From Phoronis australis (taxonomy: Eukaryota; Phoronida; Phoronidae), in NCBI GenBank assembly GCA_002633005.1, contig NMRA01000020.1:1159083-1210626 (forward strand): DNA of 51,544 bases, read 5' to 3'. Below, piece by piece: positions 23,601 to 33,626 of this stretch (positions within the stretch are counted from its first letter, which is position 1; the number at the start of each line of letters is the position of its first letter). The position numbers and the translations under genes were made by a program. The notes below the pieces were generated by a model that ran no database searches, was not told the origin of the DNA, and saw only the letters and a list, made by a program, of their open reading frames with translations.

Positions 23601-25116
23601 TGTTTGAATAAGTTGTTACAAAGAGGTCACAAATAGTGTATCAAGCAGTACGTGGCGTGGCCGGTACCGACTACATCAGGCCGTATAATGCATGTGCCAG
23701 TACAATGTACAACAGTGATGGCAGATAAATCGTCTACATCATCCGTTTCTTACGAGTTTGTCCGTAATGAACAAAGCGATTGGCCAGGCACTTGTATGTT
23801 TGTAAAATGTTCCTTACTATTGGGCATGCGTTTAAGCCGGGAAATTCCAGACACCATTCTCCGTAATGGAATTGAATATGATCAACCCTTGTGCATTTGC
23901 AGGTTCGTTGTTCTCCTTGATAGCTACAGTGGAGAGTATTTGCTCCTTTGTCGGCAACTTTCTGTGGTCTTTTGTCTATGGAAGAACTGTAACTTTCTTT
24001 AACGGTTTCACCTTCTTTTGTATGGCTGCTTCCGGTTTAACGACTTTCGTTATCGTTACGTAAGTAATCATTTACATTCACACGGAACATGAATATCTAG
24101 TTTGCGCACGAATATGTATTGCGTACTGTCACGGTTGTTCAGTCAATTATGTTTATGTTTTGATGTGACAGTGACTGGCGTAACAGACCTGTTAAGTATT
24201 GTTTAATAGTTATATTGTTTCAGTAAGGCTTGCTTCCCCCATCACATTCAGAAGAACACGTGAATACTTGTCACAGACAATTTTAGTTTCGTCTAAAATA
24301 TTGCTTTTCCATATGCTTGAAGAATTGCTTGAAAATAACTCCGACAAGTGCATGTAAAAAGGCAGACAATGCCAATGTCCACAAAGAAAAAGTTCTTTTC
24401 ATGCAACACCCCGTAAAAGCTGGATTCTGACTGTCATGGAAGTTTTCATAAAATGGAACATCCAGGCTAACTCTTTATGTCTGTGATTGCTTCGTCACAT
24501 TACATAGAACCACAACGTATAGCGACGATGTGAATATGAAGTACGTTGAAAATTGCCAAATGTTTTCAAGAACGAGTTTTGTGTGAAAATGATCCGCCGT
24601 AAATCACTCAATAGTGTCCAGTAAGTATCGTGATGTGGTGTTGTTTTTGGTGATATTAACAAATCAAGTGTCTCCTTTGTAAACCTAAAATGACTAGCTC
24701 ATGCACAAAACCGTCGTCTTCGGACCACAAACTGAAAAAATGTTTTAGCAATCATTTTGGGTGCAATGCGTTCTAAACATCACCAGTCGGTTTTTGTTAC
24801 TGGCGTTCTTCATAGTTTCCAAAAAAGCGCCCGTGGCCGTTTTCTGATGATGGGTGCTTTATTGGTAATCACTAACTACGAAAGGAAATACGGAGCAAGC
24901 CTATGTTTTTAGCACTTATTTTTTGTTCACAGTGAGCGCAGTAGTTGGTGATTACAGGTGAAGTATTTTCTACCAAATCGAGCATGAAATGCCTATAAAC
25001 ATGTTTATGTTTAGTTAGTTTGCACGTTGTTGTATTGTAGCATCCACAAGAGCATATTTCGAGATAACCAGCAGCACCAGACTGATAGGAAAGAGAACGA
25101 GGACAAGATTCAGTAG
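17034..25116 (+). CDS. SLC46/PCFT-like proton-coupled solute transporter, paralogue A
   Basis: The four exons 17034-18150, 22913-22996, 23903-24059 and 25041-25116 join at GT-AG sites (phases 1, 1, 2) into 477 aa, the usual SLC46 length. The ATG at 17034 (AAGATGG) has a good start context. The protein has about 12 membrane helices. The first outer loop carries three N-glycosylation sequons (N57, N68, N75) and C72. An MFS signature GGYTDKRGRR (114-123) lies between helices 2 and 3 and matches the DXXGRR motif of PCFT. C307 in the helix 7-8 loop could pair with C72, as in PCFT. Exon 2 reads VLRSAMSKMV...PTEQG, typical of SLC46 helix 10 and its following loop. The C-terminal tail is short, charged and cytosolic. 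Expected role: proton-driven import of folate-like or other organic anions across the plasma or lysosomal membrane; the substrate is not predictable. A tandem paralogue lies 22 kb downstream. Confidence 0.87.
18193..18400 (+). repeat. Dispersed repeat copy 2 in gene A intron 1
   Basis: Reverse-orientation match to 4195-4415. Gene B intron 1 lacks it: there GAGTGACGTGG runs on without the GGCGACATCCCG segment. Confidence 0.7.
19864..20060 (+). promoter_or_regulatory. Heat-shock-element cluster
   Basis: Alternating nGAAn/nTTCn pentamers, the HSF-binding pattern. GAA-CT-TTC at 19864-19871. GAA-CT-TTC-TA-GAA at 19926-19938, followed by a near unit CTC. GAA-TA-TTC-TA-GAC at 19971-19983. A perfect four-unit TTC-AG-GAA-AG-TTC-TA-GAA at 20014-20031. 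TTC-CA-GAA at 20053-20060. The last lies 13 bp upstream of the TATA box, an arrangement like animal hsp promoters. Confidence 0.7.
20074..20081 (+). promoter_or_regulatory. TATA box of the LTR-like element
   Basis: TATAAATA directly downstream of the heat-shock-element cluster. Transcription would be expected to start around 20100-20110 on the same strand as gene A. Confidence 0.6.
20622..20705 (+). repeat. (TG)n microsatellite
   Basis: About 80 bp of slightly interrupted TG dinucleotides inside gene A intron 1, absent from gene B. The Cys/Val-rich frames across it are artefacts. Confidence 0.98.
20990..21186 (+). pseudogene. Acidic exon-like fragment with an RPYELDP motif
   Basis: The frame starts MSDHSSSEYEDDFERE. 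After a one-step frame change around 21070 it continues EESDNEFDFSFSEISS and SRPYELDPLAREML, stopping just before a GTGAGC donor. A Ser/Asp-rich lead-in followed by RPY-x-x-(E/D)P recalls the N-terminal part of invertebrate P2X7-ballast-like proteins, but I cannot confirm this without a search. It lies in the 1.1-kb segment of intron 1 missing from gene B. Confidence 0.25.
21945..22075 (-). pseudogene. Second RPYELDP-like fragment, minus strand
   Basis: The minus strand reads SRPYELDPSTLAFSASEAD, sharing the RPYELDP string and its DNA (TCGA-CC-TA-GAACTCGACCC pattern) with the plus-strand fragment at about 21136-21165. The pair forms a diverged inverted repeat. Block B keeps a more decayed version (about 42170-42240). 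Confidence 0.25.
22565..22855 (+). repeat. Local tandem duplication in gene A intron 1
   Basis: Two units about 155 bp apart share TATACTTGGTGTGTACTAT and GGCCGGTGGCCTTTTATTTG (22613-22727 and 22768-22855). Gene B has only one unit (about 42808-42894), so the duplication followed the block duplication or was lost in B. Confidence 0.85.
22913..22996 (+). CDS. Gene A exon 2 (28 codons)
   Basis: Acceptor TTTTGTTTTGCAG, donor GTGGGT, phase 1 at both ends. Encodes LFEFMSVPVLRSAMSKM and PTEQ of helix 10 and the following loop. Confidence 0.88.
23903..24059 (+). CDS. Gene A exon 3 (helices 11-12)
   Basis: Acceptor GTGCATTTGCAG, donor GTAAGT. Entered in phase 1 and left in phase 2. Reads SLFSLIATVESICSFVGNF and ends FVIVT. 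Confidence 0.88.
25041..25116 (+). CDS. Gene A exon 4 (charged C-terminal tail)
   Basis: Acceptor TGTTGTATTGTAG. Encodes IHKSIFRDNQQHQTDRKE... and stops at TAG 25114-25116. An AATAAA lies at 25121-25126, 5 nt past the stop; gene B has AATCAA there. Confidence 0.85.
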
Positions 25117-25892
25117 AACAAATAAAGATAATACGTCGGGCCCAGATAAAAATCTCATGTGTCCTGGAGGTAGGAAAACGCGTTGTGACATCGTGACATT
25201 GGCCCCATTTTAGAAATGTCAGTCAGGCTGTATCTCAAAAATCGTTTGGGAAATATTGCATCCAAGGAAGTTTCTCAAATTCATCTACATTCTGCTGTTG
25301 GAATTGCAGCCCACAACACAGCAGTAAAACTTTGGTTGGTATTGAAAGGTCGAATACAGTTCATACAGTCGAGACAAAGCAAGACACCTACCAATAACAC
25401 GAGAAACACCAATGGAGCAAAAGCTTAGCAAAAAAAGTGCTTGACGGAAGGATTGTGGGCAATTTGAAGTGTGGCTGTGCAATCTGGGACCGCCCTATCA
25501 AGAGTCACCACAATGCTATCACTGTGGTGAAGAGCCACGAGTATTTACATTTCTAGTGACAGTAAAAAAACTATCGTTGATTTCTATCACTATTTGCAGA
25601 AAGCGTACATTCCTTTTAACAGCCTGTGATCTCGGTTTATTTTGTACACCGCCAAATTTTTGGCAAATAATGGACAGATTAAAGAGCGCACATGTATTTC
25701 AGCCTGTGATAACTGCAATCAGTGGACCGGGGTTTTCAACTCAACGACTAGGCGGTTAATTGGTGGAAGTGTTCAACATAACGTTGTAAAAGCCTCTATA
25801 TTTTATGATTACTGTAGTCTGAGATTTAGTCAAGCGAACCATTTAGTGTAACATAATTCCGAATTCTTTCCCCAAAATGTTTATTCTAGCGA

Positions 25893-25898
25893 AATAAA
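25893..25898 (+). terminator. Candidate polyadenylation signal, gene A
   Basis: AATAAA in the context GAAATAAAGTAATATTTTT. It is conserved at the same place in block B and would give a 3' UTR of roughly 0.8 kb. Confidence 0.5.
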
Positions 25899-26222
25899 GT
25901 AATATTTTTTTAATCCATATTTTGGGTCTACATGTACGCGATAAGTTTTTAAAATTCCGCAAAAAGACGTGCACGAAACAATTGTGAAGTGCTAAGCCAG
26001 ACTTAAAGGCTCTCTTTGTGCCATTATTGCATTCATGTTCATGTATATATTTATATTCTTCCATGGACAATCACAACCATTAGATTTAATATATTCTGTC
26101 TTATGTCAAAAATTGATCTTTCCTCAGAATAGAATATTGGAGTTGTTAAAAACTTACCGTTCGTTAAAGCTTTAACCTAACTAAAGTACATGTATAATGG
26201 CTTCCACCCGCCACACTCTTCA

Positions 26223-26498
26223 ATGCACTGAGCATACACTCATGCACTGAGCATACACTCATGCACTGAGCATACACTCATGCACTAAGCATAAACTCAT
26301 GCACTGAGCATACACTCATGCACTGAGCATACACTCATGCACTGAGCATACACTCATGCACTGAGCATACACTCATGCACTGAGCATACACTCATGCACT
26401 GAGCGTACACTCATGCACTGAGCATACACTCATGCACTGAGCATACACTCATGCACTGAGCATACACTCGTGCACCGAGCATACACTCATGCACTAAC
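26223..26498 (+). repeat. 19-bp minisatellite, 14 full units
   Basis: Unit ATGCACTGAGCATACACTC repeated head to tail 14 times plus a partial unit, with a few single-base variants (26280 and 26470 units). Block B has 5 units at the matching place. Confidence 0.98.
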
Positions 26499-26499
26499 C

Positions 26500-27580
26500 A
26501 ACTGTCAGTTAAGTAAATTTGGTTCAGTTGTATTTCCCGACACCTGAATCTCAAATTCAGCCACGGTAATGTTTTTTAAGTTTCCCGAAGGCATTCCCAA
26601 AGTCCGCAGACCTTGGTTTAGAAGTTAAGCCTCTCATACGGCGATGCACCGCTTTAAAAGGTGGTCCAAAGTGTTTATGACACTTGGTTACGCAATAAGT
26701 TAATGGTTGATAACGAGCTTGTGACGCACGTTTCATTTATATATTATACGGGACAAAGCTGATCATACCTAACACTCTGCCTACAATCAATCATATGCTC
26801 CTGAAGGTACCCCATGAACAAAATGCTTGAGTTGCTGACTTGCCCAACGATATACGTGGAACGCATACTACGCCCTCTCAGTTTACAGCAACGAGTTAAG
26901 CTGATCGGCGAAATAGACATTAATTACTGCTCACTACTTGCATTTGAAGGACAGTTTTGACCTTGAATGCATTATCGTCGCAATTGTTCACTTACACTTA
27001 AAAGGGTTACCAGTGAAAAATTAGTTTTGGGCTCCGTTTCCACAAGGTGGGATCCCTAGCGTTTTGTGCGGTATTCCCAAGATGTAGCTTATTTAGCTTA
27101 ATGTATAACTCGGACCTGACAGTGCATGAAGTTGGAGTGGTGAGTATTTCGACAAAAGCATGTTTACATCTAAATAACAAAGCAAACACTGCTCGCCGAT
27201 TCGCATATTATTTATTATAGGAGATGAGGCAAGTATTGTAGATATAAGAACTCTCATATTGCTACGCTTAGAATTTATTGTTTGCTTCCTGTTGTTCCGT
27301 GGTCGATCGTACTGTCGTTCAATGAACACCTAATAACGCCACAAGCATGATGCATAACGTTGTGCTAGCATTCACTTCAACGGAAGTAACTCCTGCAACG
27401 ACACGTGATATTATTAGTTTTACCGCAGAGTGTCCAGCGGCGTATCCATGGGGTCTCAAAGGGCACTTGTTCCTTCCAAACTGTAATATAGCCCTGCTGC
27501 CGTCGAAACTAGTTTCAATGTTACATTAACCCCCTCCCCCCTGTTCACTGGAAAGTGCTCCCTCTTTTAGACCACCCACG
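26500..27580. other. No gene recognised
   Basis: Sequence beyond the end of block A, with short frames only and no recognisable domain or RNA gene. Confidence 0.5.
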
Positions 27581-27583
27581 TTG

Positions 27584-27970
27584 CAAACGATTTCGCGATT
27601 CCTCCCTGTGTAAGTCGAAATATAACTGTCATCATTTCATGCTCGTTACAGAGCTTTGTCGACCACAAACAAATTTCGAAAAACAAAGCCAAGGTAAGCT
27701 CTTTAATAACCAGTCTATAAGGGCTGGCCGAAAAATTATGAGTGACGTCTTTTTGAAAATTTATACCGAAGGCAAAATTCTGCTTGACTAGTATATATGT
27801 GAAGTACGTAATTATGACTTGATACTGTGAACAGTTCCCGAAAATTTACCGNTTACCTTAACCATTTCGAGATTCCTACCTGTGTAAGTCGAAATATAAC
27901 TGTCATCATTTCATGCTGGTTACATACCTTTGTAGACCACAAACAAATTTCGAAAAACAAGGCCAAGGTT
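27584..27970 (+). repeat. Two diverged 110-bp direct repeats
   Basis: 27584-27693 and 27860-27970 share CTGTGTAAGTCGAAATATAA and ACCACAAACAAATTTCGAAA at about 90% identity. A single N at 27852 lies just before the second copy. Confidence 0.85.
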
Positions 27971-28521
27971 CAAACACCTAGGAGATCTAAATTCATCAGT
28001 TGTTTTATACAAACATGATATCGGTACTGGTATTTGTAATTTAGAATAGTTTTACGATCTACCACTAGATGGCGGTGTGATTTTTTAACGGTTATTTTTA
28101 TCGGGGGGTATGCCATCTTGTAATTTTGGGGGTCACGTCAACCAGCTTTATGTTTTGAAACTTAGTAAAATCGCATTGTCCGTTTTTGATATCATTATTC
28201 AAAGATAATGTCTTCTAACTGCTCTCAGTACCTAAAGGTTATATTGTTTCAGTCTCTGTAAAGAGTTTGACTGGCGTTTCATTTTCATCGTTTTTCATAT
28301 TTTATGGACACAAGCGCACTAAATTTGTCTTTAAATACAATTCTGACACATTTTAGTCGGAAAAGACAATCTAAAACTCCCTGGACGCTGTATCTCTCGT
28401 GCATAAATGACTCATCAGTCACAACGGTTTTCAACAAATTTCAAGATCGTTTCCATTTTGGCAATGCAACAGACCACGTGAGGTTACGTTTCGTCTTGGG
28501 GAAAGCAAATAATATTGTTAA

Positions 28522-28619
28522 TTATACCACAATATTAGCCTCGAATGGCAGATACAACCGTGTAATAACCCTTATACCACAATTAGCCTCGAATGGCAGA
28601 TACAACCGTGTAATAACCC
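28522..28619 (+). repeat. 48-50-bp tandem duplication
   Basis: Two adjacent near-identical units (28522-28571, 28572-28619), each starting TTATACCACAAT and ending CGTGTAATAACCC, lie inside an otherwise unremarkable 113-codon frame (28304-28645). Confidence 0.9.
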
Positions 28620-28654
28620 ATAAAGTTAACTCACTAGTGAGATAACATTTTGGC

Positions 28655-28733
28655 GGGAAACCGAGGCCGGATTCGAACCCGGGCCTCGAGAGTTTCGAGT
28701 CGCCGACTTCACCACTACACTACTCAGCGATTG
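28655..28733 (-). repeat. tRNA-like sequence (SINE head or tRNA pseudogene)
   Basis: On the minus strand TAGTGTAGTGGTGA (A-box-like, 28709-28722) is followed by GGGTTCGAATCC (strong B box, 28669-28680), and acceptor-like arms pair with G-T wobbles. The anticodon loop lacks the invariant T before the anticodon and the T stem has mismatches, so a working tRNA is unlikely. Confidence 0.6.
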
Positions 28734-29269
28734 ACGTCATCGAACGTGAAAATAGAATAGTTAAATCAGCACGCGCAACAATTGCATGTTCAGCAAAGGG
28801 CATTGCACCGACATTTATACGCTATGAGAAATAAGACGCATAATTTCCATAAAAACGATATTTTAATTCAGTGAAATTTTTCTCTCGTGTTCTCTCACTT
28901 GTAAATCACTGATCTCCAACTTGAATGCGGGTATCGTGTCGTTGGTATCCTTTGACTTGAGCATTATAGTCAGTTACTAGTGGTAACCTACTTTCGCAGA
29001 CGATATTTTCCCGGTCGAAGCTTAGCGAGATAAAATGTGTAGTAAGCTATAATAGTTGCTAAGCCTTAATTTATATATTCTCTTTATTTCTATTTTGTTT
29101 AAATTTTCAATTGGTTTTGAGTATAAGCATTATTTGACAAAAACAGCTCGGCTTTCCTTAAAGGTCAAGACCTCCGACCCCGGGCCTCTGACATAGAAAG
29201 TAGTTACAAAGCCGAGGCAAGTCGAGAAAGGTAGATCGATTCATTGCAATGTTTCTCGTTCAGTATGTG

Positions 29270-29450
29270 GTATAAATAGATTATTACATGTTCTCAGTCG
29301 TTATCCCCCTTATCTAGAGCCCTCGTGGATTTTGGAGAATTATTACCTTCGGGGCTAACGCTCCTCGGGCGATAATTCTCCAAAATCCACTCGGGCTCTA
29401 GATAACGGGGGATAAAGACTTCGCCATGTAATAACCTATATGTATACACA
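29270..29450. mobile_element. Hairpin MITE-like element
   Basis: A near-perfect inverted repeat of about 45 bp (left arm from 29301, TTATCCCCC and CTAGAGCCCTCG; right arm to 29415, CTAGATAACGGGGGATAA) surrounds a 30-bp centre. Weaker inverted symmetry continues outward (TTATTACATG and CATGTAATAA). It is related to the block-A insert at 15414-15690. Confidence 0.7.
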
Positions 29451-31230
29451 TCAAGATAATTTCCAAAATGGAGGGTTAGAAAAATGTACGCTTTGATTAG
29501 TTACGAAATTCAACAGAAAATTGCTATTAATGATCGAAAACATATTAAACGAAAACTCCACTGTTTATAAATCAACTTTCTGCAAGATATTCAGACATAT
29601 GCATGAAATTGAAAGGCTGAGCTCAAGATAACGTTAACAAGCAATGATTTTTTGACTTTTGAAGCACGTCATACCATCGGGAAAAAAATTATGTCAAACT
29701 GATGAAATTACGTAGCGTAAGGGCCTACCAAATTAATAAAATTTGCTATGCTTAAATCACAAAATGTTTTTTTTTTTGAAGAAATGACAATTTTGCGGCG
29801 TATTGTTTGTCTGAACAATACAATAATTTCATTGAAGAGTAGAGCCATTGTGAATACGAGAGTTACTCTGAACCTGACACAATAGAAAAGTAGCCAAAAA
29901 AGTCAACAGACAACTACACTTGATGACTAAAAATGTGTCTAATGTCCACACGAAAGTTTGGGACTGGATTCCCTATAGAAATGTTGAACATATTCGTTAA
30001 CCAATAAACTCCTTTGCACTCAATAATATTGTCCTTTCAAACCGGTTCAGTTGATTCGATCGGAAACTTGTAATTTGAAAAGAATGTTAAATTTGAGCGA
30101 CTACACAGCAACAAAATTTGGAGTAAAATAAGATTGTCCTTCATGTTTTTCGATATTTTGCAACGTGTTTGTTCCACCTAAATGTTTTGAATGTTTTTCT
30201 ACAACATAGGACTACAGTACTCCTAGATACCATACATTGCCCCATTTTTTTGTTTAAAAAGCTGATTATGTCCTCCCCAGTCAACAGGGTAAGACTCGAC
30301 AAATGTAGGTTATTTGGATTTACAGTTGATATGCTTTGCCATTTTCTCATTTCCTCATTTTCCTCCGTCACACCAATTCAAGTCAGATTTTCTGTTGATC
30401 AAATGACAATGCAATGCATTGTAATATCAAGTGAATGATAAGTTTAGTGGCATGACCACAACTTTTCATCCGACTTGAAACAAAAGGCCGCAGAAATTTT
30501 GCTGACGAAATACCGTGTTTGCAGTTCTCTAAGAACATTCGAATGACAAGACAAACTCCACCACTGTCCATGGCAACTCGTCGCTTGTATATCGCCCATA
30601 GGTCGTATCATTGTTTTCCTTTGTTGTGTCATTGTTGGATATAACAACAACATAGGTCGCATGGATATAGAACCTTGGGCGTACATAAGACCGTTGCTAA
30701 TCTATGCGACCAGGTTTCCCGTGGATGACCACAGAAGGGAATCCTAAAGTAGCCACAAAAACTTTTCATGTACCTAAGTAACTGTTACCGGGCACACGCG
30801 AATCCGTCCCGTGGAACCTAAACACCAATTTTTTATATCCATGTACATGTTGTATTGCTCATGGTACGGTTCAGATTCCCTTGTATTAAGTTATCAATTC
30901 CCAACCCTGTAATACGTAGTTTGAGTAAAATTCCTAGACTATGAAGTTTATGGATTTATTCTCTTTTAAATGCAGAGTAAAGATTAAATTCTGCTCTGGC
31001 TTTTTAAAAGTAATCACACATCTAAAAAGTAAAACCATGTTTCAAAATGTCATTCCTTATCTCATTTGAATGTTGTCTACCTCACAGACAACACGTTATG
31101 TTGCAAATATTCCTTGTGAAAAGATATAAAACACCAACCACAGACTTGTATACTAAAAATATGTTTTCATAATACAATACAAAATACAGTCAAAATTGCA
31201 AATGTTGTGACTCTAATAAAAAATGCCTTC
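29451..31230. other. No gene recognised
   Basis: AT-rich with short frames on both strands. The 31000-31230 part lies where the rest of the retrotransposon pol region should be, but no such sequence is seen. Confidence 0.45.
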
Positions 31231-31234
31231 TACA

Positions 31235-31950
31235 TCTTTTCAAAACTCCACTTGTACGGAGTGGTGAACAGTTGCCGAGCAACTTCTTTCAGTGCTTCCG
31301 AGTTAAACTGTGTCCCACATTCACTAAGCATCTCTCGTGGAAAGCCAGTTCTACAGAAGGTTTCAAACAGTGCTTCTGCGACTCGCTCACCTTCTATTCT
31401 GGGAAGAGGGATTGTCTCTGGGTATCTTGTGGCATAGTCTACGATGATGAGAATGTACCGGTTGCCTCTGTCTGTGATTGGTGACACAGGGCCAATCAAA
31501 TCAACAGCTATACGCTGGAACGGTTCTTCCACAAGTGGTATCTCACCCAATGGCACTTTAGAGATCCTGCCCTTAGGAGTTGTTCGCTGGCAGATGTCAA
31601 ATGATCTGCAGAAACGATTTATGTCACTGCCAACTCCTGGTCATTAAAGCTACTGGCCATTCTATCACTGATCTTCTTCACACCAAGGTGCCCACCAACA
31701 ATTGACTCATGAGCTAGCGTCATAACCTGTTGTCGATATTTGACAGGGACAACTGTCTGACGCAACTCTTTGGTGTTATCAGCATACACTCGGTATTGGA
31801 CCCCCTTTTGCTTCTCACACCAGTATTGACCTCTATCATGTGTTCTTGCTGGTTTGTCTTTCTCAACAATTTCCATGAGCTTACGTATAGGGAAGGATCA
31901 TGTTTTTGCTCGTTCTTCAACTTGCTGAGGTCGAGATTTCCAATCCGGAT
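31235..31950 (-). pseudogene. Retrotransposon integrase fragment
   Basis: A zinc-binding region with AHESIVGGHLGVKK (the two His) and a damaged Cys pair (CRSFDICQ) is followed, after a frameshift near 31620-31640, by the core domain. The core reads EPFQRIAVDLIGPV (first catalytic Asp) and YATRYPETIPLPRI. The second catalytic Asp is replaced by Glu (LSECGTQF), and the third acidic residue is lost because the frame ends at TTPYK. The upstream linker LKNEQKHDPSL is typical of the region before the integrase in this group. Confidence 0.8.
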
Positions 31951-31984
31951 GGAGTCACCGCCAAAAGCTTGATGGGTTTTCCTC

Positions 31985-32345
31985 TCTTCTTAGCCTGTGC
32001 TCTAGTAGTGACTGCAGACATGTCGCAGTCTTGTGGCTGCCAATTGGGATCAGGATCCTTGCTGACGCCAACTGCATTCCCTATGATGAGGTCATATATC
32101 GGTGTACGCTTACACGTAGCCTCGATTTCATCAACGAAGTATAAGTGTCTACCTCAATCTTCGCTATGGGAAGGATCGTGCTTTCCCATCTATTAACACA
32201 CAGATGTGTTGTTTCCCCGTCAGTTGACTTTCTTTGACTAGGAATGTCTTCACCGATGCACTACCAGTGTCACGCGTCATGCGTACTTTTGTTTCGTTGA
32301 CGAAACTATCACAAACGAGCATATTGGGGTCAGCTGGAGGTTCTC
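31985..32345 (-). pseudogene. Retrotransposon aspartic protease fragment
   Basis: The catalytic DTGS lies at 32260-32271 (minus), within VRMTRDTGSAS. It is followed by a flap-region-like VLIDG and, after a frameshift near 32160, by the second hallmark IYDLIIGNAVG. The linker AVTTRAQAKKRG leads straight to the integrase zinc region with no reverse transcriptase between. Confidence 0.7.
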
Positions 32346-32379
32346 TGTGCTTGTCAAACAGCCATCAACTATATGCTGC

Positions 32380-33497
32380 TGTACCGGGCTACCCGTCGCT
32401 GCAACAGCTTGACATTCCCGTTTTTCTTCTTAGTCCGTTGTTGCTGCGAGGAGGACGACTGCTCATTTGCAGCGGACTTTTTGGACTGTGATTGTTTCAT
32501 CCAGCAGTCCCCGGCTAGATGACCCTTGCGATGACAATTGAAACACTCCATGTCACCTTGTTTCTGGCAATTGTCGAACGAGGAGTCTCTGTCCTTCGTT
32601 CCTCTGTGTTGCTTGGCAGTGCCTGTCTTCTGGCTACCTGTCCCAAGTTTTTCTTTTCGAACCCTTTGCCCAACAAAGCAGTACAGTGGGCGTCCATGTA
32701 CTGTTGAGCAATGGCCGACATCTCGTCGAAGGTCTTCGGTTTCCGTTCCCTCAGGAACACAGATATCTCAGGATGCCATACTCCCTGAAATTGCTCTCGG
32801 ATCAGTAAGTCTCTGCGTTCATCATAAGTCACCTCGACCTCTGCCAGTTGTGTCCATCGGTCAAAGAAACTTTTTAGTCTTGCCCCGAATTGGAACACGT
32901 TTTCGCACTTTTCAGGCTTGGACACTCTGAACTTCCGTCGGAACCCATCTTCAGTTAGTTCCTATCTGTGCAGTAGCGCCATCTTTAGTTGGTCGTAGTT
33001 TTAATTTGGTCGGACGACATGTTGTTGAATACCTGTAGGCTCTTTCCTGTTAACAATGGACTCAAGTCCACAGCCCACTCCGATATCCCATTTCTGGCTT
33101 GTGGCGAACGTCTCAAATCGGGCTAGGAAGGCATCCATGTCGTCGACGTGCTCATCGAACCTTGGAAGTTTGGGACGACTGGTTCGTACGTCACTGCTTA
33201 CAGCCCCACCACTAAGGGTCGCTTTGAGGTCAATCTGGAGTTGCAATGCATTCTGCTTCTCAATCTCCATCGCTTGGGCCCGCTCTGCTTGTTCCCGTGC
33301 AAGCTCTGCCTTTTCCAGCTCTTGTTTATGGGCACGCTCTGCTTGTTCTTGTGCAAGCTTTGCCTGTTCCAGTTCCCGTTTATAGGCATGCTCTTCACGC
33401 TCCAAGGCCTGCCGCAAGAGCTCCTCTGTGCACTTCCTTAAGCTTCACCGGTAAAACCAAATTGTTTCGCTTGCGCCATATATTTTTCAAAATCCAT
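32380..33497 (-). pseudogene. Retrotransposon gag fragment
   Basis: The likely start is at 33497 (MDFEKYMAQAK). An Ala/Glu/Gln-rich coiled coil with repeated EQAERA/KRELEQAK patterns follows, then PKLPRFDEHVDDMDAFL, typical of the capsid start in Metaviridae of this kind. Next come ELTEDGFRRKF and a CCHC knuckle (CFNCHRKGHLAGDC, near 32500-32550). Breaks: a frameshift near 33440, another near 33010, and an in-frame stop near 32967. Confidence 0.8.
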
Positions 33498-33610
33498 TTT
33501 AGATGAAGGGTTTTATTCCCAGAATTCACTTTATTAAATAATATTCAAACGGTAATTACTGTGTTCAAACCAATTCAACACAACCTTGTAAACTTTTATA
33601 TAAACTACTC

Positions 33611-33626
33611 CCAGACAGGCCCCCAA
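33611..33626 (-). other. Putative primer-binding site
   Basis: On the minus strand TTGGGGGCCTGTCTGG directly follows a TCTCTGACA end (LTR ...CA). TGGGGGC at the start of a primer-binding site is the form used with tRNA-Pro primers. Confidence 0.5.

Larger units (their letters stand above)
14100..26498 (+). repeat. Segmental duplication block A
   Basis: Collinear with block B (36750-46459), same orientation. Shared landmarks include TTGCAAAGTCCAGTCAC near the left end, GGGCTATAAGGGTTTGCGG (14196 and 36839), all four exons and much of the introns of the SLC46-like gene, the 3' flank, and a 19-bp minisatellite at the right end. Segments found only in A include 15414-15690, 15857-16488, 18193-18700, 19740-20735 and 20786-21905. 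Confidence 0.9.

Noticed and set aside
26223-26498. Regular direct repeats resembling a CRISPR array
   Set aside because: The 19-bp units are contiguous with no unique spacers, and the window is animal DNA; this is a minisatellite.
28655-28733. Functional tRNA gene
   Set aside because: Good A and B boxes, but T-stem mismatches and a missing invariant T in the anticodon loop point to a SINE or pseudogene.
31720-31972. Plus-strand frames over the retrotransposon
   Set aside because: They are antisense shadows of the integrase and protease frames on the minus strand.
31900-32369. Loss of RT by internal deletion between protease and integrase
   Set aside because: The linker between them reads continuously as in Gmr1-like elements, so truncation after integrase explains the missing RT better; not fully excluded.
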